This document shows positions 51,901 to 60,320 of a stretch of DNA of 64,000 bases, in pieces (positions within the stretch are counted from its first letter, which is position 1; every line of letters begins with the position of its first letter). The DNA is from Dehalococcoidia bacterium (GTDB lineage Bacteria > Chloroflexota > Dehalococcoidia > Lucifugimonadales > SHYT01), in contig SHXZ01000008.1 in assembly GCA_009693045.1 (NCBI GenBank), positions 43,602-107,601 on the forward strand, given 5' to 3'. Position numbers and translations under genes: made by a program. Below the pieces are notes generated by a model, which saw only the letters and a list, made by a program, of their open reading frames with translations, had not been told where the DNA came from and did no database searches.

Positions 51901-52248
51901 GTGCTGTCCGTCCAAACTGGACAGGTGGAGCTCGCCGTACTTGAAGCCATAGGCTTCTCTCGGATGAACATCTTCCTGCTCGTGTCGCTGGAGTTCGCCG
52001 TGGTCGGGGCCATCGGCCTCGCGGCGGGCATCGGCATCGGCCTGTGGACGGGGCGCTGGGCGTTGGACTACCTGGCCGCGCAGGGCATCACGCAGGCATC
52101 GTTGCCGCCGGTGGTCTTGGGGTTTGACGTTGGACTGGGCGGAGTAGCGGTTGCTGGCGCGGTGGCGGCGGCCGTCCTGGCGGCGTTCCTGGCGCTCTTG
52201 GCGGTCTGGCACATGAACGCCAGCGCGGTCCTGCGAGGCGAGGGATGA
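48931..52248 (+). CDS. Large FtsX/MacB-type ABC transporter permease with extracytoplasmic beta-sandwich insertion
   Basis: The 1105-residue protein is read from TTG 48931 (TTG 48967 is also possible). An N-terminal segment (LLLVPFAAVLLGTTIISATVL) precedes a large extracytoplasmic domain. A first FtsX membrane block lies at about 325-560 (ELALLRSRGASLAQTVLVMG) and a second at about 965-1100 (GLLGLVGATVLGFTLFAVL, LAVLEAIGFSRMNIFLLV). Between them, after residue 760, is a beta-rich segment with GELLLDDLGVVTPAGRTQVVE and VENFDRPFQW, similar in layout to a jelly-roll. Such permeases export or extract lipid-like or peptide substrates. ATGA overlap couples it to the next gene. Confidence 0.86.
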   Translation: MHNSNILRRAGGLKAQIGFLVWLTRRRVRASWRLLLVPFAAVLLGTTIISATVLYTDTFAERGLQHALRSSPQDTLNAQLIISERPLGEREYRKLQVSVERAVNSRLSPFLLDQARYGRTDTFQIVETALNRPGLQGYTFFLTEFEEHSALVEGRWPRAAATGQQSDAKLPMEIAIGQDLARRMRWSLGLELAIWPSGIDRSEAVFLHVVGIVAPKNPTDVFWLGSLDLFKLIESDTGNFVPLYLSETDFFGGMGARFPVMPGDFWWRLYLDSQGLTSGQVKPVTDGLQGLETDINKLFPRSLLSTSLDTRLQEYQRRLGLAKVPIYLFSTMIVAVLLYYLWVVSSLLARSRGPELALLRSRGASLAQTVLVMGGAEGLMLVLPAVVIGPVLAFLLVCFPLNDSLFTGQGPEVMPGFSAGAFGLSALVGLLAIVVLSLSSLVAARGDVMGAVRQRSRPSSTLALHRSYVDVFLLLVLGVVWWQLRDRGGFITSRLLGEGVNVSPFTLIGPAVGLLAAALLMLRLFPLAMRILARAAERLGTPWLLHGLRRVARDANLYGALCLLLTLAIALGVFGAVFSATLQDARTSQALYKVGGDVVVQVPFALSAEQVTGNKSGIADVPGVEVATLVRRAQGSLAKGGQSMPVAMLAVQPATFAETAWYRRDFSPRSLESLLGPLSLPGLQQAGVPLPEGSRSVTVHARPNKAYAGLNLWAHVADANGVTRSLFVGELATADWRFLGAELPNDQNLAPPFRVMGFFMTTGLRGNIGSGELLLDDLGVVTPAGRTQVVENFDRPFQWTTFPHRGASEDTAKQVGPSQARSGGALAFTWTSPIGQDARGIFQSVVPTPLPVIAGPPFKEGDVLLVAVNRVLIPVRVEGAASFFPTLDPRRGSFIVVNLEHYVRYANGMPFGAAEPANELWLSLQPGVDRDATVAAVRKALPPFASLSDREAEAEVAEQDPLTAGGWRSLVLLGLLGLVGATVLGFTLFAVLSVQTGQVELAVLEAIGFSRMNIFLLVSLEFAVVGAIGLAAGIGIGLWTGRWALDYLAAQGITQASLPPVVLGFDVGLGGVAVAGAVAAAVLAAFLALLAVWHMNASAVLRGEG

Positions 52249-55200
52249 AGCAAAACGAAACGGGCAACTGCTGGGCGCTGCTGAGCGCCGCGTCGCTTGT
52301 GGCGCGGAGGCGCTTGCGCGCGGACTGGCGGCTCCAGGGCGCCGTGGCCTTCGGCATGGTGCTCGCGGCGGCACTCATGGCCAGCGGTGTCATCTACTCG
52401 GCGGTGCTGCGGCAGGCGGCCCTCCACCACACCTTGGTCACCAGCCCTCAGGCCTCGGTCAACCTGCGTGTGGAGGCGTTCTCACCCGCCGACCCCGCGA
52501 TCTTTGCCACCCACGACCGCCTGGTGCAGCGCGAGGTGTTCCAGCCACTGGAGCCATATCTCAAGGACAAGGCACTTTTTGTTCAGACTCCTACATTCTT
52601 CTTCAAGGGCCGCGCAGACCTGGAGACACCCGAGGCAAGTCGCCCTCGCGGTCCGCTCCAGTCATTCACCCGATTGGCCGAGCACGTGCAGGTGCAGCAG
52701 GGCAGGTTGCCCACGCCCAACGCGCCGTCGCTGGAGGTGGTGCTGGAGCCCGACGTTGCCGCCTCGCTCGGCATCAAGCTCGGCGATTCGCTCGACATGT
52801 ACATGGCGGTCATTGCCGATCGCGCGCGCGCGATCAAGGCCACCGTCGTGGGAATCGTCCAGGCAACCGATCCTGAGGATGAATACTGGTTTGGGTCCAA
52901 GCAGAAGCTGACCAACACCGCCTCCGGCTGGCTCTGGGCGCCCATGTTCACCACTCAGGACGCCATCTTCAAGGAGATCAAAGCGACCTACGGTGAAGCC
53001 AACGTCAACTTCTCCTGGTACTTCTACCTTGACAAGCAAGCCGTGCGAGCCACGGAGGCGGACCGTTTGGCGCTCGTGACCGAGAGCGCGCTCGGCCGGC
53101 TCGAGACGGAAATTGAAGGGAGCACCGCCTTCACCGATCTCCCTGCCGTGCTGAGAAAGTACGAGGAGAGACTCGTCTTGAGCAGGCTCCCTCTCTTCCT
53201 GGTCATCTTCCTCGTCATCGGAACGCTCATGTACTACCTCCTCCTTGTCGCGGGCCTGCTCGCGCGTGAGCGGGAGAGCGAGACGGCCCTGCTTAAGGGA
53301 CGAGGCGCAACCAGCGGCCAGGTGGGGTTCCTCGCGCTGGTGGAAGGCCTGTTCATGGCTGCGCCGGCCATCGCCGTGGGGCCGGTGCTGGCGCTGCTCA
53401 TGGTGTTCCTGACCGACCGCGTCGCCCCGGCGCAGGTGGGGACCTCCGGGCTGCTTGACGCGACGTTCTCGTGGCAGGCCTACCTGCTCGGCGCCAGCGG
53501 CGCTCTGATGGCGGTCGTCGTGCTCACCATCGCCTGTCTGATGGCGGCGCGGCGCACCATCGTTGAAGTGCGGCAGGGGCAGGCGCGGCCCGCTACCACC
53601 CTCTTTTTCCAACGGCGGTACCTTGACGTCTTCGTTCTCGTGCTCGTCGTGCTGCTGTGGTGGCAGACGCGGCAGGGTGGCACGTTCCTAGTGCAGCGCC
53701 TGGGCAGCGGAGGGTTTCAGATCGATTTCTCGCTGTTGCTAGGCCCTGTGCTCGGCCTGGTCGCTGCGGGCCTGATTGTCTTACGCCTGTTCCCTCTGGC
53801 CGTCTCGCTGCTCGCGCGCCTGATGGAGCCCGTGGCGCCGGTCTGGCTGCTCCAGGCAGTGCGGAGGCTGGAGCGCAATCCCACGCCCGCGGGACTGCTC
53901 GTGCTCTTGCTGCTGCTTGCGACCGGCCTGGGCGTGGTGGGCGCGGCGTTCAGCGCCAGCCTAGAACAGAGTCAGCGCGACCAGGTGCTCTACCAAGCGG
54001 GAGCTGACGTTCGCGTGCAGCACACGGGAGGCACTTGGGCGATGTCAGGTCGGGGGCCTGCGCAGGCCCTGATGCAGCAACCTGGGGTCACCAGTGCGAC
54101 GGACGTTTTACGCGGAAGCGGCTGGGCCACGACCACGGGGTTTGGCAATGACGTGACCATCATGGCGGTGGACCCGCAGGAGTTCGCCTCCATCGCGTGG
54201 TTCCGCCCCGACTTCAGCCGCGTCCCGCTGGTGACGGCCCTGGGCCAGCCGGGAGACACTCCGCGATCGCAGGGGCTGGCTCTCCCTCAAAACGCCGAAC
54301 AACTGAGCGTGTGGGTGACGCAGCGGCGCGCTGACCCACGCTACGAGTTGATGGCGAGGCTGCGCGACGCCAACGAGCATATCTTTGACGTCAGCTTTGG
54401 TCTTATACCAGGTCAGGGCTGGCAGCAGCTGACGGCGCTTATGAAGACGTCTGAGGCGGGAAGCCCAAGCAGCGGGTTGCCCGCGATCTCCTTCGCCCGG
54501 CCCTACAGCCTTCTCGCCATCGTCGTCGCATCGCGACGCGGCGGCTGGCTGCCCGACGCGCTGTTCCTGGATGACCTCCGGGCCGATCTCACCAACGGCG
54601 CCACGGTCCCGCTGGCGGATTTCCAGAACATGGGCGAATGGCGTGTGCTGCAGGACTACGGCTCCACCAATCCCGTCGCGCTGGAGCAGAACGAGACGAT
54701 AGCCAGGTCGGGCCGCCAGGCTCTGTCTCTCTCCTGGGGCGCGGGCGGCTCCGGCATCCGCGGCCTGCAGTACGGCCCTGGGTTGGAGCCCGTCCCCGCG
54801 CTCGCAAGCCCCGCGTTCATGCAGCGGAACAAGGTCGCGGTCGGCGAAACGGTGACCCTCTGGGCGTTCGGGGCCTACATGCCGGCCCAGGTGGCGGGCA
54901 TCGCGGACTACTTCCCCACGGTGTACCCTGACAAGGACGCGTTCGTGATTGTCGACATCCGGCGCGCCGGAGCCTTCACCGGCTTGCACGCCGCAACGGC
55001 GCGACAGCCCAATGGGGAAACCTGGGTGCGCGGCGTGTCCCCGAGCAGCGTCGACTCAACGGCCCTGCGGGACGTCGTCCGCAACATGGGGTTCTGGGTC
55101 TACTCAGTGGAGGACGCGAACCGGTCGCTGGGCACGCGCGTCGCCGACCCGCTCGTCACCGCCGGTTGGAGCGGCCTGCTCGCGCTGGCGTTCCTGACGG

Positions 55201-55589
55201 TCGTGCTCGCCAGCGTCTCCGGCCTCCTGCTCTACAGCTACATTGACGCCCGCGAGCACCAGACGGAGTTCGCGCTGATGCGGACGCTCGGCTTCTCCCG
55301 CAATGAGCTGGGCGGCGTGGTCTGGTTCAACCTCGTCATCCTGGCCGGGCTGGGGATCGGCCTCGGGACCGCTCTGGGGTTCCAGCTTGGGCGCTTGCTG
55401 TTGCCCCTGCTGGAGGTCGCCGAAGGTGGACGGCGCATCACGCCACCTATGGTGCTGGAGACCAACTGGGCCATCCTTGGAGTCACCTACGCGGTGCTCG
55501 CGGTGGCGGCGGCGGTTACGGTTGCGGTCCTTACCTGGCTGCTGGGGCGCTTGGAGCTCCAGCGCGTGCTGCGCATGGGAGAGGCGTAA
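52245..55589 (+). CDS. Second large FtsX/MacB-type ABC transporter permease
   Basis: The 1114-residue protein starts at ATG 52245, overlapping its neighbour. It follows the same plan: one membrane helix (AVAFGMVLAAALMASGVIY), extracytoplasmic domain, FtsX block with SETALLKGRGATSGQVGFLAL, a beta-rich insertion (LFLDDLRADLTNGATVPLAD, FQNMGEWRVLQDYGS), and a final FtsX block (EFALMRTLGFSRNELGGVV). The two permeases are probably ancient duplicates forming a heterodimer. Five bases separate it from the first ATPase gene. Confidence 0.86.
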   Translation: MKQNETGNCWALLSAASLVARRRLRADWRLQGAVAFGMVLAAALMASGVIYSAVLRQAALHHTLVTSPQASVNLRVEAFSPADPAIFATHDRLVQREVFQPLEPYLKDKALFVQTPTFFFKGRADLETPEASRPRGPLQSFTRLAEHVQVQQGRLPTPNAPSLEVVLEPDVAASLGIKLGDSLDMYMAVIADRARAIKATVVGIVQATDPEDEYWFGSKQKLTNTASGWLWAPMFTTQDAIFKEIKATYGEANVNFSWYFYLDKQAVRATEADRLALVTESALGRLETEIEGSTAFTDLPAVLRKYEERLVLSRLPLFLVIFLVIGTLMYYLLLVAGLLARERESETALLKGRGATSGQVGFLALVEGLFMAAPAIAVGPVLALLMVFLTDRVAPAQVGTSGLLDATFSWQAYLLGASGALMAVVVLTIACLMAARRTIVEVRQGQARPATTLFFQRRYLDVFVLVLVVLLWWQTRQGGTFLVQRLGSGGFQIDFSLLLGPVLGLVAAGLIVLRLFPLAVSLLARLMEPVAPVWLLQAVRRLERNPTPAGLLVLLLLLATGLGVVGAAFSASLEQSQRDQVLYQAGADVRVQHTGGTWAMSGRGPAQALMQQPGVTSATDVLRGSGWATTTGFGNDVTIMAVDPQEFASIAWFRPDFSRVPLVTALGQPGDTPRSQGLALPQNAEQLSVWVTQRRADPRYELMARLRDANEHIFDVSFGLIPGQGWQQLTALMKTSEAGSPSSGLPAISFARPYSLLAIVVASRRGGWLPDALFLDDLRADLTNGATVPLADFQNMGEWRVLQDYGSTNPVALEQNETIARSGRQALSLSWGAGGSGIRGLQYGPGLEPVPALASPAFMQRNKVAVGETVTLWAFGAYMPAQVAGIADYFPTVYPDKDAFVIVDIRRAGAFTGLHAATARQPNGETWVRGVSPSSVDSTALRDVVRNMGFWVYSVEDANRSLGTRVADPLVTAGWSGLLALAFLTVVLASVSGLLLYSYIDAREHQTEFALMRTLGFSRNELGGVVWFNLVILAGLGIGLGTALGFQLGRLLLPLLEVAEGGRRITPPMVLETNWAILGVTYAVLAVAAAVTVAVLTWLLGRLELQRVLRMGEA

Positions 55590-55593
55590 AGCC

Positions 55594-56469
55594 ATGTCAA
55601 CATCAACGCCCCGACAGAACGTCGTGGACTGCCAAGACCTGTTTAAGATCTACAAGCGCGCCGAGCTTGAGGTCGTTGCACTGCGCGGCCTGGACCTCCA
55701 GGTGACCGCCGGGGAGTTCATCGCGGTCGTGGGCGCGAGCGGCAGCGGGAAGACCACGCTGCTGAACATCCTCGCGGGGCTGGACCGCCCGTCCGCCGGC
55801 CGCGTGATGGTCGGCGAGCGGGACTTGCTGACGCTGACCGAGAAGGACCTGGTGACCTACCGGCGCTGGGAGGTGGGGTTTGTATGGCAGACGGTGAGCC
55901 GAAACCTGCTGCCCTACCTGACGGCCCGCGACAACGTCGCGCTCCCCATGGCCATCGGCGGAAAGGACGAAGGCGGGCGCCACCAGCGGGCCACCGACCT
56001 GCTGACCACCCTTGGCCTCGGCAGCATGACCGAGCGCTACCCCAGCCAGCTATCCGGCGGCGAGCAGCAGCGGGTGGCCATCGCGGTCGCGCTCGCGAAC
56101 AACCCGCTCATGGTGCTCGCGGACGAGCCCACCGGAGAGCTGGACACGCACACGGCCGTTGAGGTCTTCCATGGTCTGCGGGCCGTGGCGGAGACCTACA
56201 ACACCACCGTGGTGATGGTTACGCACTATCCCGGCGTCGCGCGGTACGTTGACCGCGTGGTGCAGATCCGGGACGGGCGGCTGAGCACCGAGGTCGTCAT
56301 GCGGCCTACTTTCCGAGGCAGCGGAGAGAACGCGCTTGAAGAGTACGTGCTCGTGGACGCCGCCGGCAGGCTGCAGCTGCCTGAAGACATGCTGGAACAG
56401 CTCCAGCTCCAGGGACGCGTCAAGGTGGAGACCCAGGGGGACCGGCTGGTCATTCGGCACGTGGGGTAG
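55594..56469 (+). CDS. ABC transporter ATP-binding protein with AbrB-like C-terminal tail
   Basis: The 291-residue protein starts at ATG 55594. It has Walker A ([11 protein letters not shown]), signature ([12 protein letters not shown]), and Walker B ([13 protein letters not shown]) motifs, and groups with the MacB/LolD type. The Q-loop context is [12 protein letters not shown] rather than FVFQ. After the ATPase core, residues about 245-291 ([20 protein letters not shown] onwards) resemble a SpoVT/AbrB-like swapped-hairpin unit, unusual in an ABC ATPase. It should energise one or both permeases upstream. Confidence 0.92.
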   Translation: MSTSTPRQNVVDCQDLFKIYKRAELEVVALRGLDLQVTAGEFIAVVGASGSGKTTLLNILAGLDRPSAGRVMVGERDLLTLTEKDLVTYRRWEVGFVWQTVSRNLLPYLTARDNVALPMAIGGKDEGGRHQRATDLLTTLGLGSMTERYPSQLSGGEQQRVAIAVALANNPLMVLADEPTGELDTHTAVEVFHGLRAVAETYNTTVVMVTHYPGVARYVDRVVQIRDGRLSTEVVMRPTFRGSGENALEEYVLVDAAGRLQLPEDMLEQLQLQGRVKVETQGDRLVIRHVG

Positions 56470-56547
56470 CATCAGCGTTGGTGTTCCGCTATGCTTCCTG
56501 CAAACTAGCGGCATCGGCAGCGACCGTAAACGGGAAGGGACCACGCA

Positions 56548-57261
56548 ATGGTTGCGATAACAAAAGGCGAGACGCTCATCGCCGTCAAGGACGTCAGCCG
56601 GACGTTCCACACGGGCGGCCAAGAAGTGACGGCGGTTGACCACGTGACCCTGGAAGCGCGCCAGGGCGAGTCGCTTGCCCTCGTTGGAAGGTCCGGCTCG
56701 GGCAAGACCACACTCCTGAACATGATGGCGGGGCTGGACCAGCCGACGAGCGGCGCCGTCACGTTTGACGGGCGCGACCTGTCCCAGGTCAGCGAGCGCG
56801 AAATGGTGGGACTCCGCCGCCGTAAAATCGGCTTCGTGTTCCAGTCGTTCGGCCTCCTGCCGCTCCTCTCCGCGTACGAGAACGTGGAGCTCCCGCTCCG
56901 CATCCTGGGCATGGGCGCGCGGGACCGGCAGCAGCGCGTTGAAGAAGTCCTGCACCAGGTCGGGCTGGGCAAGCGCGTGCAGCACCGCCCGTACGAGCTC
57001 TCCGGCGGAGAGCAGCAGCGAGTAGCGGTTGCGCGCGCGCTCGTGTCCCGCCCGCTCGCCGTGTTCGCCGATGAGCCGACCGGCGAGCTGGACTCCATCA
57101 CCAGCCACGCCATTGCCGAGCTGTTGACCAATGTGGTAAACGAAGAGGGGATAACCCTCATCGTTGCGACGCACGACCTGCGCCTCGCGGCGATGGCCGG
57201 ACGTGTCCTGGAGCTTGAGGATGGCCGCCTGGTGCGGGCCAGTCGGCCTGCGGCGGTGTAA
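56548..57261 (+). CDS. ABC transporter ATP-binding protein, MacB/LolD type
   Basis: The 237-residue protein starts at ATG 56548. Motifs are complete: [50 protein letters not shown] and [14 protein letters not shown], with HDL as the switch His. It is the standard partner of FtsX-type permeases. Two ATPases for two permeases suggests a heteromeric exporter of the kind that handles lipoproteins, lipids or antimicrobial peptides; the substrate is unknown. Confidence 0.94.
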   Translation: MVAITKGETLIAVKDVSRTFHTGGQEVTAVDHVTLEARQGESLALVGRSGSGKTTLLNMMAGLDQPTSGAVTFDGRDLSQVSEREMVGLRRRKIGFVFQSFGLLPLLSAYENVELPLRILGMGARDRQQRVEEVLHQVGLGKRVQHRPYELSGGEQQRVAVARALVSRPLAVFADEPTGELDSITSHAIAELLTNVVNEEGITLIVATHDLRLAAMAGRVLELEDGRLVRASRPAAV

Positions 57262-57292
57262 GCCACTAGCGGGACGTTGAAGGAAGTATACG

Positions 57293-57532
57293 ATGGAAAA
57301 ACAGTACGCGGACCTCATCGCCGTGGACCAAGCCATCTGCCACGGCCAGGCGTGTATCACCGGCACCCGCATCATGGTAAGCGTCGTTCTGAACTCTCTG
57401 GCCACCGGGATGACTGGAGAAGAACTTCTCCAAGAATACCCAATGCTCATGCGAAGAGGCGTTCGAGTAGGCTTGGCGTGCGGGGCAGCGCTTGCCCGTG
57501 AAGAAGTGCTGTCGTTGAACCTTGCTTCCTGA
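57293..57532 (+). CDS. DUF433 family antitoxin-like protein
   Basis: The 79-residue protein starts at ATG 57293. AVDQAICHGQACITGTRIMV is the DUF433 signature (usually HGKPCIKGTRI), followed by SLATGMTGEELLQEYPML. Positions after YPML (MRRGVRVGLACGAALAREE) differ from the usual TxEDVxAALAYAA, suggesting relaxed constraint. DUF433 proteins are typical antitoxins of DUF5615 (PIN-like) toxins. The stop overlaps the ATG of the toxin remnant (TGATG). Confidence 0.88.
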   Translation: MEKQYADLIAVDQAICHGQACITGTRIMVSVVLNSLATGMTGEELLQEYPMLMRRGVRVGLACGAALAREEVLSLNLAS

Positions 57533-57894
57533 TGAAGTTCAAGCTGGACGAGAACATTTCGTACAGAGCAGCTTCTTCACTCATTGGCTTGGGACACGAC
57601 GTTGCGACGGTAGCTGCTTAAGGATTGGGTGGGTACAACGACACGGAAATAGCGGAGATATCCCGCAGGGAAGGCCGCATACTCGTGACGCAGGATGTCG
57701 CATTCGGCGATGTTAGGCGATATCCGCCTGGTTAACATCCCGGCATTATTGTGATTCACATGCGTAGCCAGAGCGTCTTCATTGTTTAGGCCGCTCTTCG
57801 TTCACTGGCGGAACAACACAAGCTGGAGGAAATGGTCGGCTGCCTAATCATTGTGGAGCCTGGTAGAATTCGGATCCGGCGTCCCTGTGTCTGA
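57532..57894 (+). pseudogene. DUF5615 PIN-like toxin remnant with three in-frame stops
   Basis: From ATG 57532 the frame encodes MKFKLDENISYRAASSLIGL, the DUF5615 start with the catalytic Asp, then stop (TAA at about codon 30), GLGGYNDTEIAEISRREGRI followed by LVTQDVAFGDVRRYPPG, stop (TAA), HPGIIVIHMRSQSVFIV, stop (TAG), and LEEMVGCLIIVEPGRIRIRR to TGA 57894. Each stop lies one base from the expected Glu or Leu codon. With no frameshift and conserved residues intact, this is a toxin silenced by point mutations, while its antitoxin stays open. Confidence 0.88.
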
Positions 57895-57929
57895 TCAAGC
57901 GCAAAACTACTCCCTAAGAGGAGGTCGCA

Positions 57930-58709
57930 ATGAGACTGAGCGGTAAGGTCGGGCTCGTGACCGGCGGCGCCAGCGGCATCGGGGCCTCAACGGCGAAGGC
58001 CTTCGCTGACGAGGGCGCCAAAGTCGTCATCGCCGACATTCAGGATGCCATGAGTGAACGCCTGGTGCGCGAGCTTCGCGAGGGCGGCGCCGACGCCATC
58101 TACTTCCACCTGGACGTCACCGACGAGGACAACTGGAGGCGGGCCGTAGATGCCGCGCTTGCGGCCTTTGGCCGGCTGGACGTACTGGTCAACAACGCGG
58201 GCATCGGCGGGCGGCGCGACTCGGGCGGAAGCGAGCTGGACAACTGGAACCAGGTGATGGCCGTCAACGCCACCGGCCCGTTCCTCGGAGTCAAAGCCGT
58301 GCTGGAACCCATGAAAAAGATCGGCGGAGGGTCCGTCATCAATATCTCATCCATCTACGGCATCGTCGGGCCAACGCTCGATCCGCACCTGCCTCCCACA
58401 GACGCCATCGCGGGCGCCTACAACGCATCCAAGGGGTCTATCCGCCTCCTGAGCAAAGCGGCGGCCCTGCAGCTCAGCAAGTACAACATCCGGGTCAACT
58501 CCGTCCACCCGGGATTCATTGACACGCCGCTCACCGCGCGCGCGTTCTCGTACCCGGAGACCAAGGAGCATTTACGCCGCCTCCACCCCATCGGCCGGCT
58601 AGGCAAGCCGGAGGACGTCGCCAACGCCGTGCTGTACCTCGCCTCCGATGAGGCTTCATTCGTGACCGGCGCCGAGCTGGTTGTGGACGGCGGTTACACC
58701 GCGCAATAA
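57930..58709 (+). CDS. Short-chain dehydrogenase/reductase
   Basis: The 259-residue protein starts at ATG 57930 behind AGAGGAGGT. It has the classical SDR marks: VTGGASGIGASTAKAF (TGxxxGIG), ADIQDA giving an acidic NAD-type residue after beta-2, NNAG, NISSIYG with the catalytic Ser, and YNASKG (YxxxK). The family opening and DGGYTAQ end match 3-alpha/20-beta-hydroxysteroid dehydrogenase-like enzymes. The substrate is unknown. Confidence 0.94.
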   Translation: MRLSGKVGLVTGGASGIGASTAKAFADEGAKVVIADIQDAMSERLVRELREGGADAIYFHLDVTDEDNWRRAVDAALAAFGRLDVLVNNAGIGGRRDSGGSELDNWNQVMAVNATGPFLGVKAVLEPMKKIGGGSVINISSIYGIVGPTLDPHLPPTDAIAGAYNASKGSIRLLSKAAALQLSKYNIRVNSVHPGFIDTPLTARAFSYPETKEHLRRLHPIGRLGKPEDVANAVLYLASDEASFVTGAELVVDGGYTAQ

Positions 58710-58790
58710 CGACGCAGAGCAAGGGCACGGGGACAGTACACACGCTCATGCTCGTTCTAAGCAGTGGTGTGGCGACAATCCCTGGGAAGC

Positions 58791-58843
58791 GCCTCCAACC
58801 CCGTTCGTCCTGAACCTGTCGACGGATGAACGGGGTTGGAGGC
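58791..58843. repeat. Long inverted repeat of the CGTTCGTCCTGAACC type
   Basis: GCCTCCAACCCCGTTC (58791-58806) and GAACGGGGTTGGAGGC (58828-58843) are perfect 16-bp arms; the loop holds GTCCTGAACCTGTCGACGGA, a motif found in interspersed repeats of many bacteria. It lies between converging SDR and flavoprotein genes. Confidence 0.8.
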
Positions 58844-58904
58844 AGGCACGGGCATCACCACCGCGTTCATCTATAGCTGCTGTAATACCGAGCGCGGGCC
58901 GATC

Positions 58905-60164
58905 TCAGCCTGGCCGGCTCGCGGCGCCCAGCCGCGCCCGTTCTCTCTGCCACCGCCACGCCAACGACGCCAGCGGTGCCCACGCCCGAGGCGAAAGGGA
59001 CACCAGCGCCCTCAGCACGGCGCGGTTGCCCAACAAGCCGGTGAACAGGCGCGCCGGAAAGTCTATGTCGCCACGTTCCAACGCCACAGCCTGAAGCTCG
59101 GGCACGCTGAGCAGTCCCAGCATGGCGTCAATCTGCTTGGGCGTCAGACGCATCAGCATATGCCGCAGCGCCTTGCCGAGCAGCAACTCGCCGCGCACCT
59201 GCGCCGACCACGTTATGTCATACGGCGCCAGGTCCTCAGCCGCGCAGCGCCCGGACTCCAACGCGCTTGCCGCCGTGCACGCCGCCAGCTGCGCGCTGCG
59301 GATGCCAGTGTAGATGCCGCCGCCTGACGTGGGTTTGACGCTCCCGGACGCATCGCCCACCAGCATCCCGCGATTGGCGGTGATGCGCTTCGGCGGGTCA
59401 ACGGGAATAAGCCCACCCTGGAGTCGGAGGAACTTACCGTCCCTGAGGTGGGCATGGCGCTCCACGAGCGTCCCGAGGATGCGGCGGGGACTGTGCGTGC
59501 GCGCCCCGATGCCGATGCCGATGCGGACGGCGCCGTTGCTCCCCAGCGGAATGAGCCACCCAAACCATCCGGGCGTAAGGTCCGGCTCCACAAAGACTTC
59601 CACCATGTCCTCGGCGAGGGGGTGCGCCGTCATCTCGCCCCCAATGGCCGCGATGCTTTCGCCAGGCCGGGCCAGTCCGAGGCTCCTCCCGACGGTTGAG
59701 TGCGACCCGTCCGCGCCAATAACAATCCGCGCCGAAATGGTGCGGCTTCTCCCCTCTTGCTCCACCCTCACAGTAACCTGCTCGTCGTCAGCCGTCACAC
59801 CGGCAACGCGCGCGCTCAGCACCAACTCCGCGCCCGCGTTCTGTGCCTGTTTGGCCAGCAGCTCGTCAAACCGCTGGCGGTCCATCACCAGGGCGCGCAC
59901 CTTGTCGCCGCCGACGACGACCTGCTTGCCCAGCGGCGAGTGGACAATGGCGCCCTTGATGCGATTCACGACGACGGCCTGCTCGGCGACGCCCGCAGCT
60001 TCAAGCGTGCGCGGCGTCACCAGGCCAGAGCAATGGACCGGCGCGCCCACCTGCGCGTGCTCCTCCAGCAGCATGACGCGGAACCCGCGTCGCGCGATGT
60101 CGCGCGCAGCCACCGCGCCCGCCGGCCCTGCGCCCGCCACCACCACGTCGCAGTCATAACGCAT
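58905..60164 (-). CDS. Geranylgeranyl reductase-family FAD-dependent oxidoreductase
   Basis: The 419-residue protein starts at ATG 60164. VVVAGAGPAGAVAARDIARRG is the FAD-binding GxGxxG region, then GAPVHCSGLVTPRTLE (the CSG typical of geranylgeranyl reductases), MDRQRFDELLAKQA, IGADGSHSTVGRSLG and MLVGDASGSVKPTSGGGIYT. The family reduces isoprenoid chains of quinones, lipids or pigments. Possible substrates here are menaquinone or membrane-lipid side chains. A long hairpin precedes it. Confidence 0.88.
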   Translation of the reverse strand: MRYDCDVVVAGAGPAGAVAARDIARRGFRVMLLEEHAQVGAPVHCSGLVTPRTLEAAGVAEQAVVVNRIKGAIVHSPLGKQVVVGGDKVRALVMDRQRFDELLAKQAQNAGAELVLSARVAGVTADDEQVTVRVEQEGRSRTISARIVIGADGSHSTVGRSLGLARPGESIAAIGGEMTAHPLAEDMVEVFVEPDLTPGWFGWLIPLGSNGAVRIGIGIGARTHSPRRILGTLVERHAHLRDGKFLRLQGGLIPVDPPKRITANRGMLVGDASGSVKPTSGGGIYTGIRSAQLAACTAASALESGRCAAEDLAPYDITWSAQVRGELLLGKALRHMLMRLTPKQIDAMLGLLSVPELQAVALERGDIDFPARLFTGLLGNRAVLRALVSLSPRAWAPLASLAWRWQRERARLGAASRPG

Positions 60165-60200
60165 AGACCCTCATACAATTCGCCGTTAAAACGTCGCAAT

Positions 60201-60254
60201 CGCCCCACCCACCTAACCCCTTCCTTTTAGGGAAGGGGTTAGGTGGGTGGGGCG
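60201..60254. repeat. Perfect 24-bp-stem hairpin between minus-strand genes
   Basis: CGCCCCACCCACCTAACCCC TTCC (60201-60224) pairs perfectly with 60231-60254 around a TTTTAG loop. It is the longest perfect stem I find in the window. It lies downstream of the ridA-like gene, upstream of the flavoprotein gene. Confidence 0.85.
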
Positions 60255-60320
60255 GGGCGACCTTCGTGCAGCCTGCCAAGCGAATCTTGGCGCAACGTTG
60301 GGGTCTCCCGATGAATCGGG

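Noticed and set aside
57532..57894. Stop codons in the DUF5615 gene as recoding sites
   Set aside because: The stops are TAA and TAG, not TGA, and fall on ordinary Glu or Leu positions, so decay is the better explanation.
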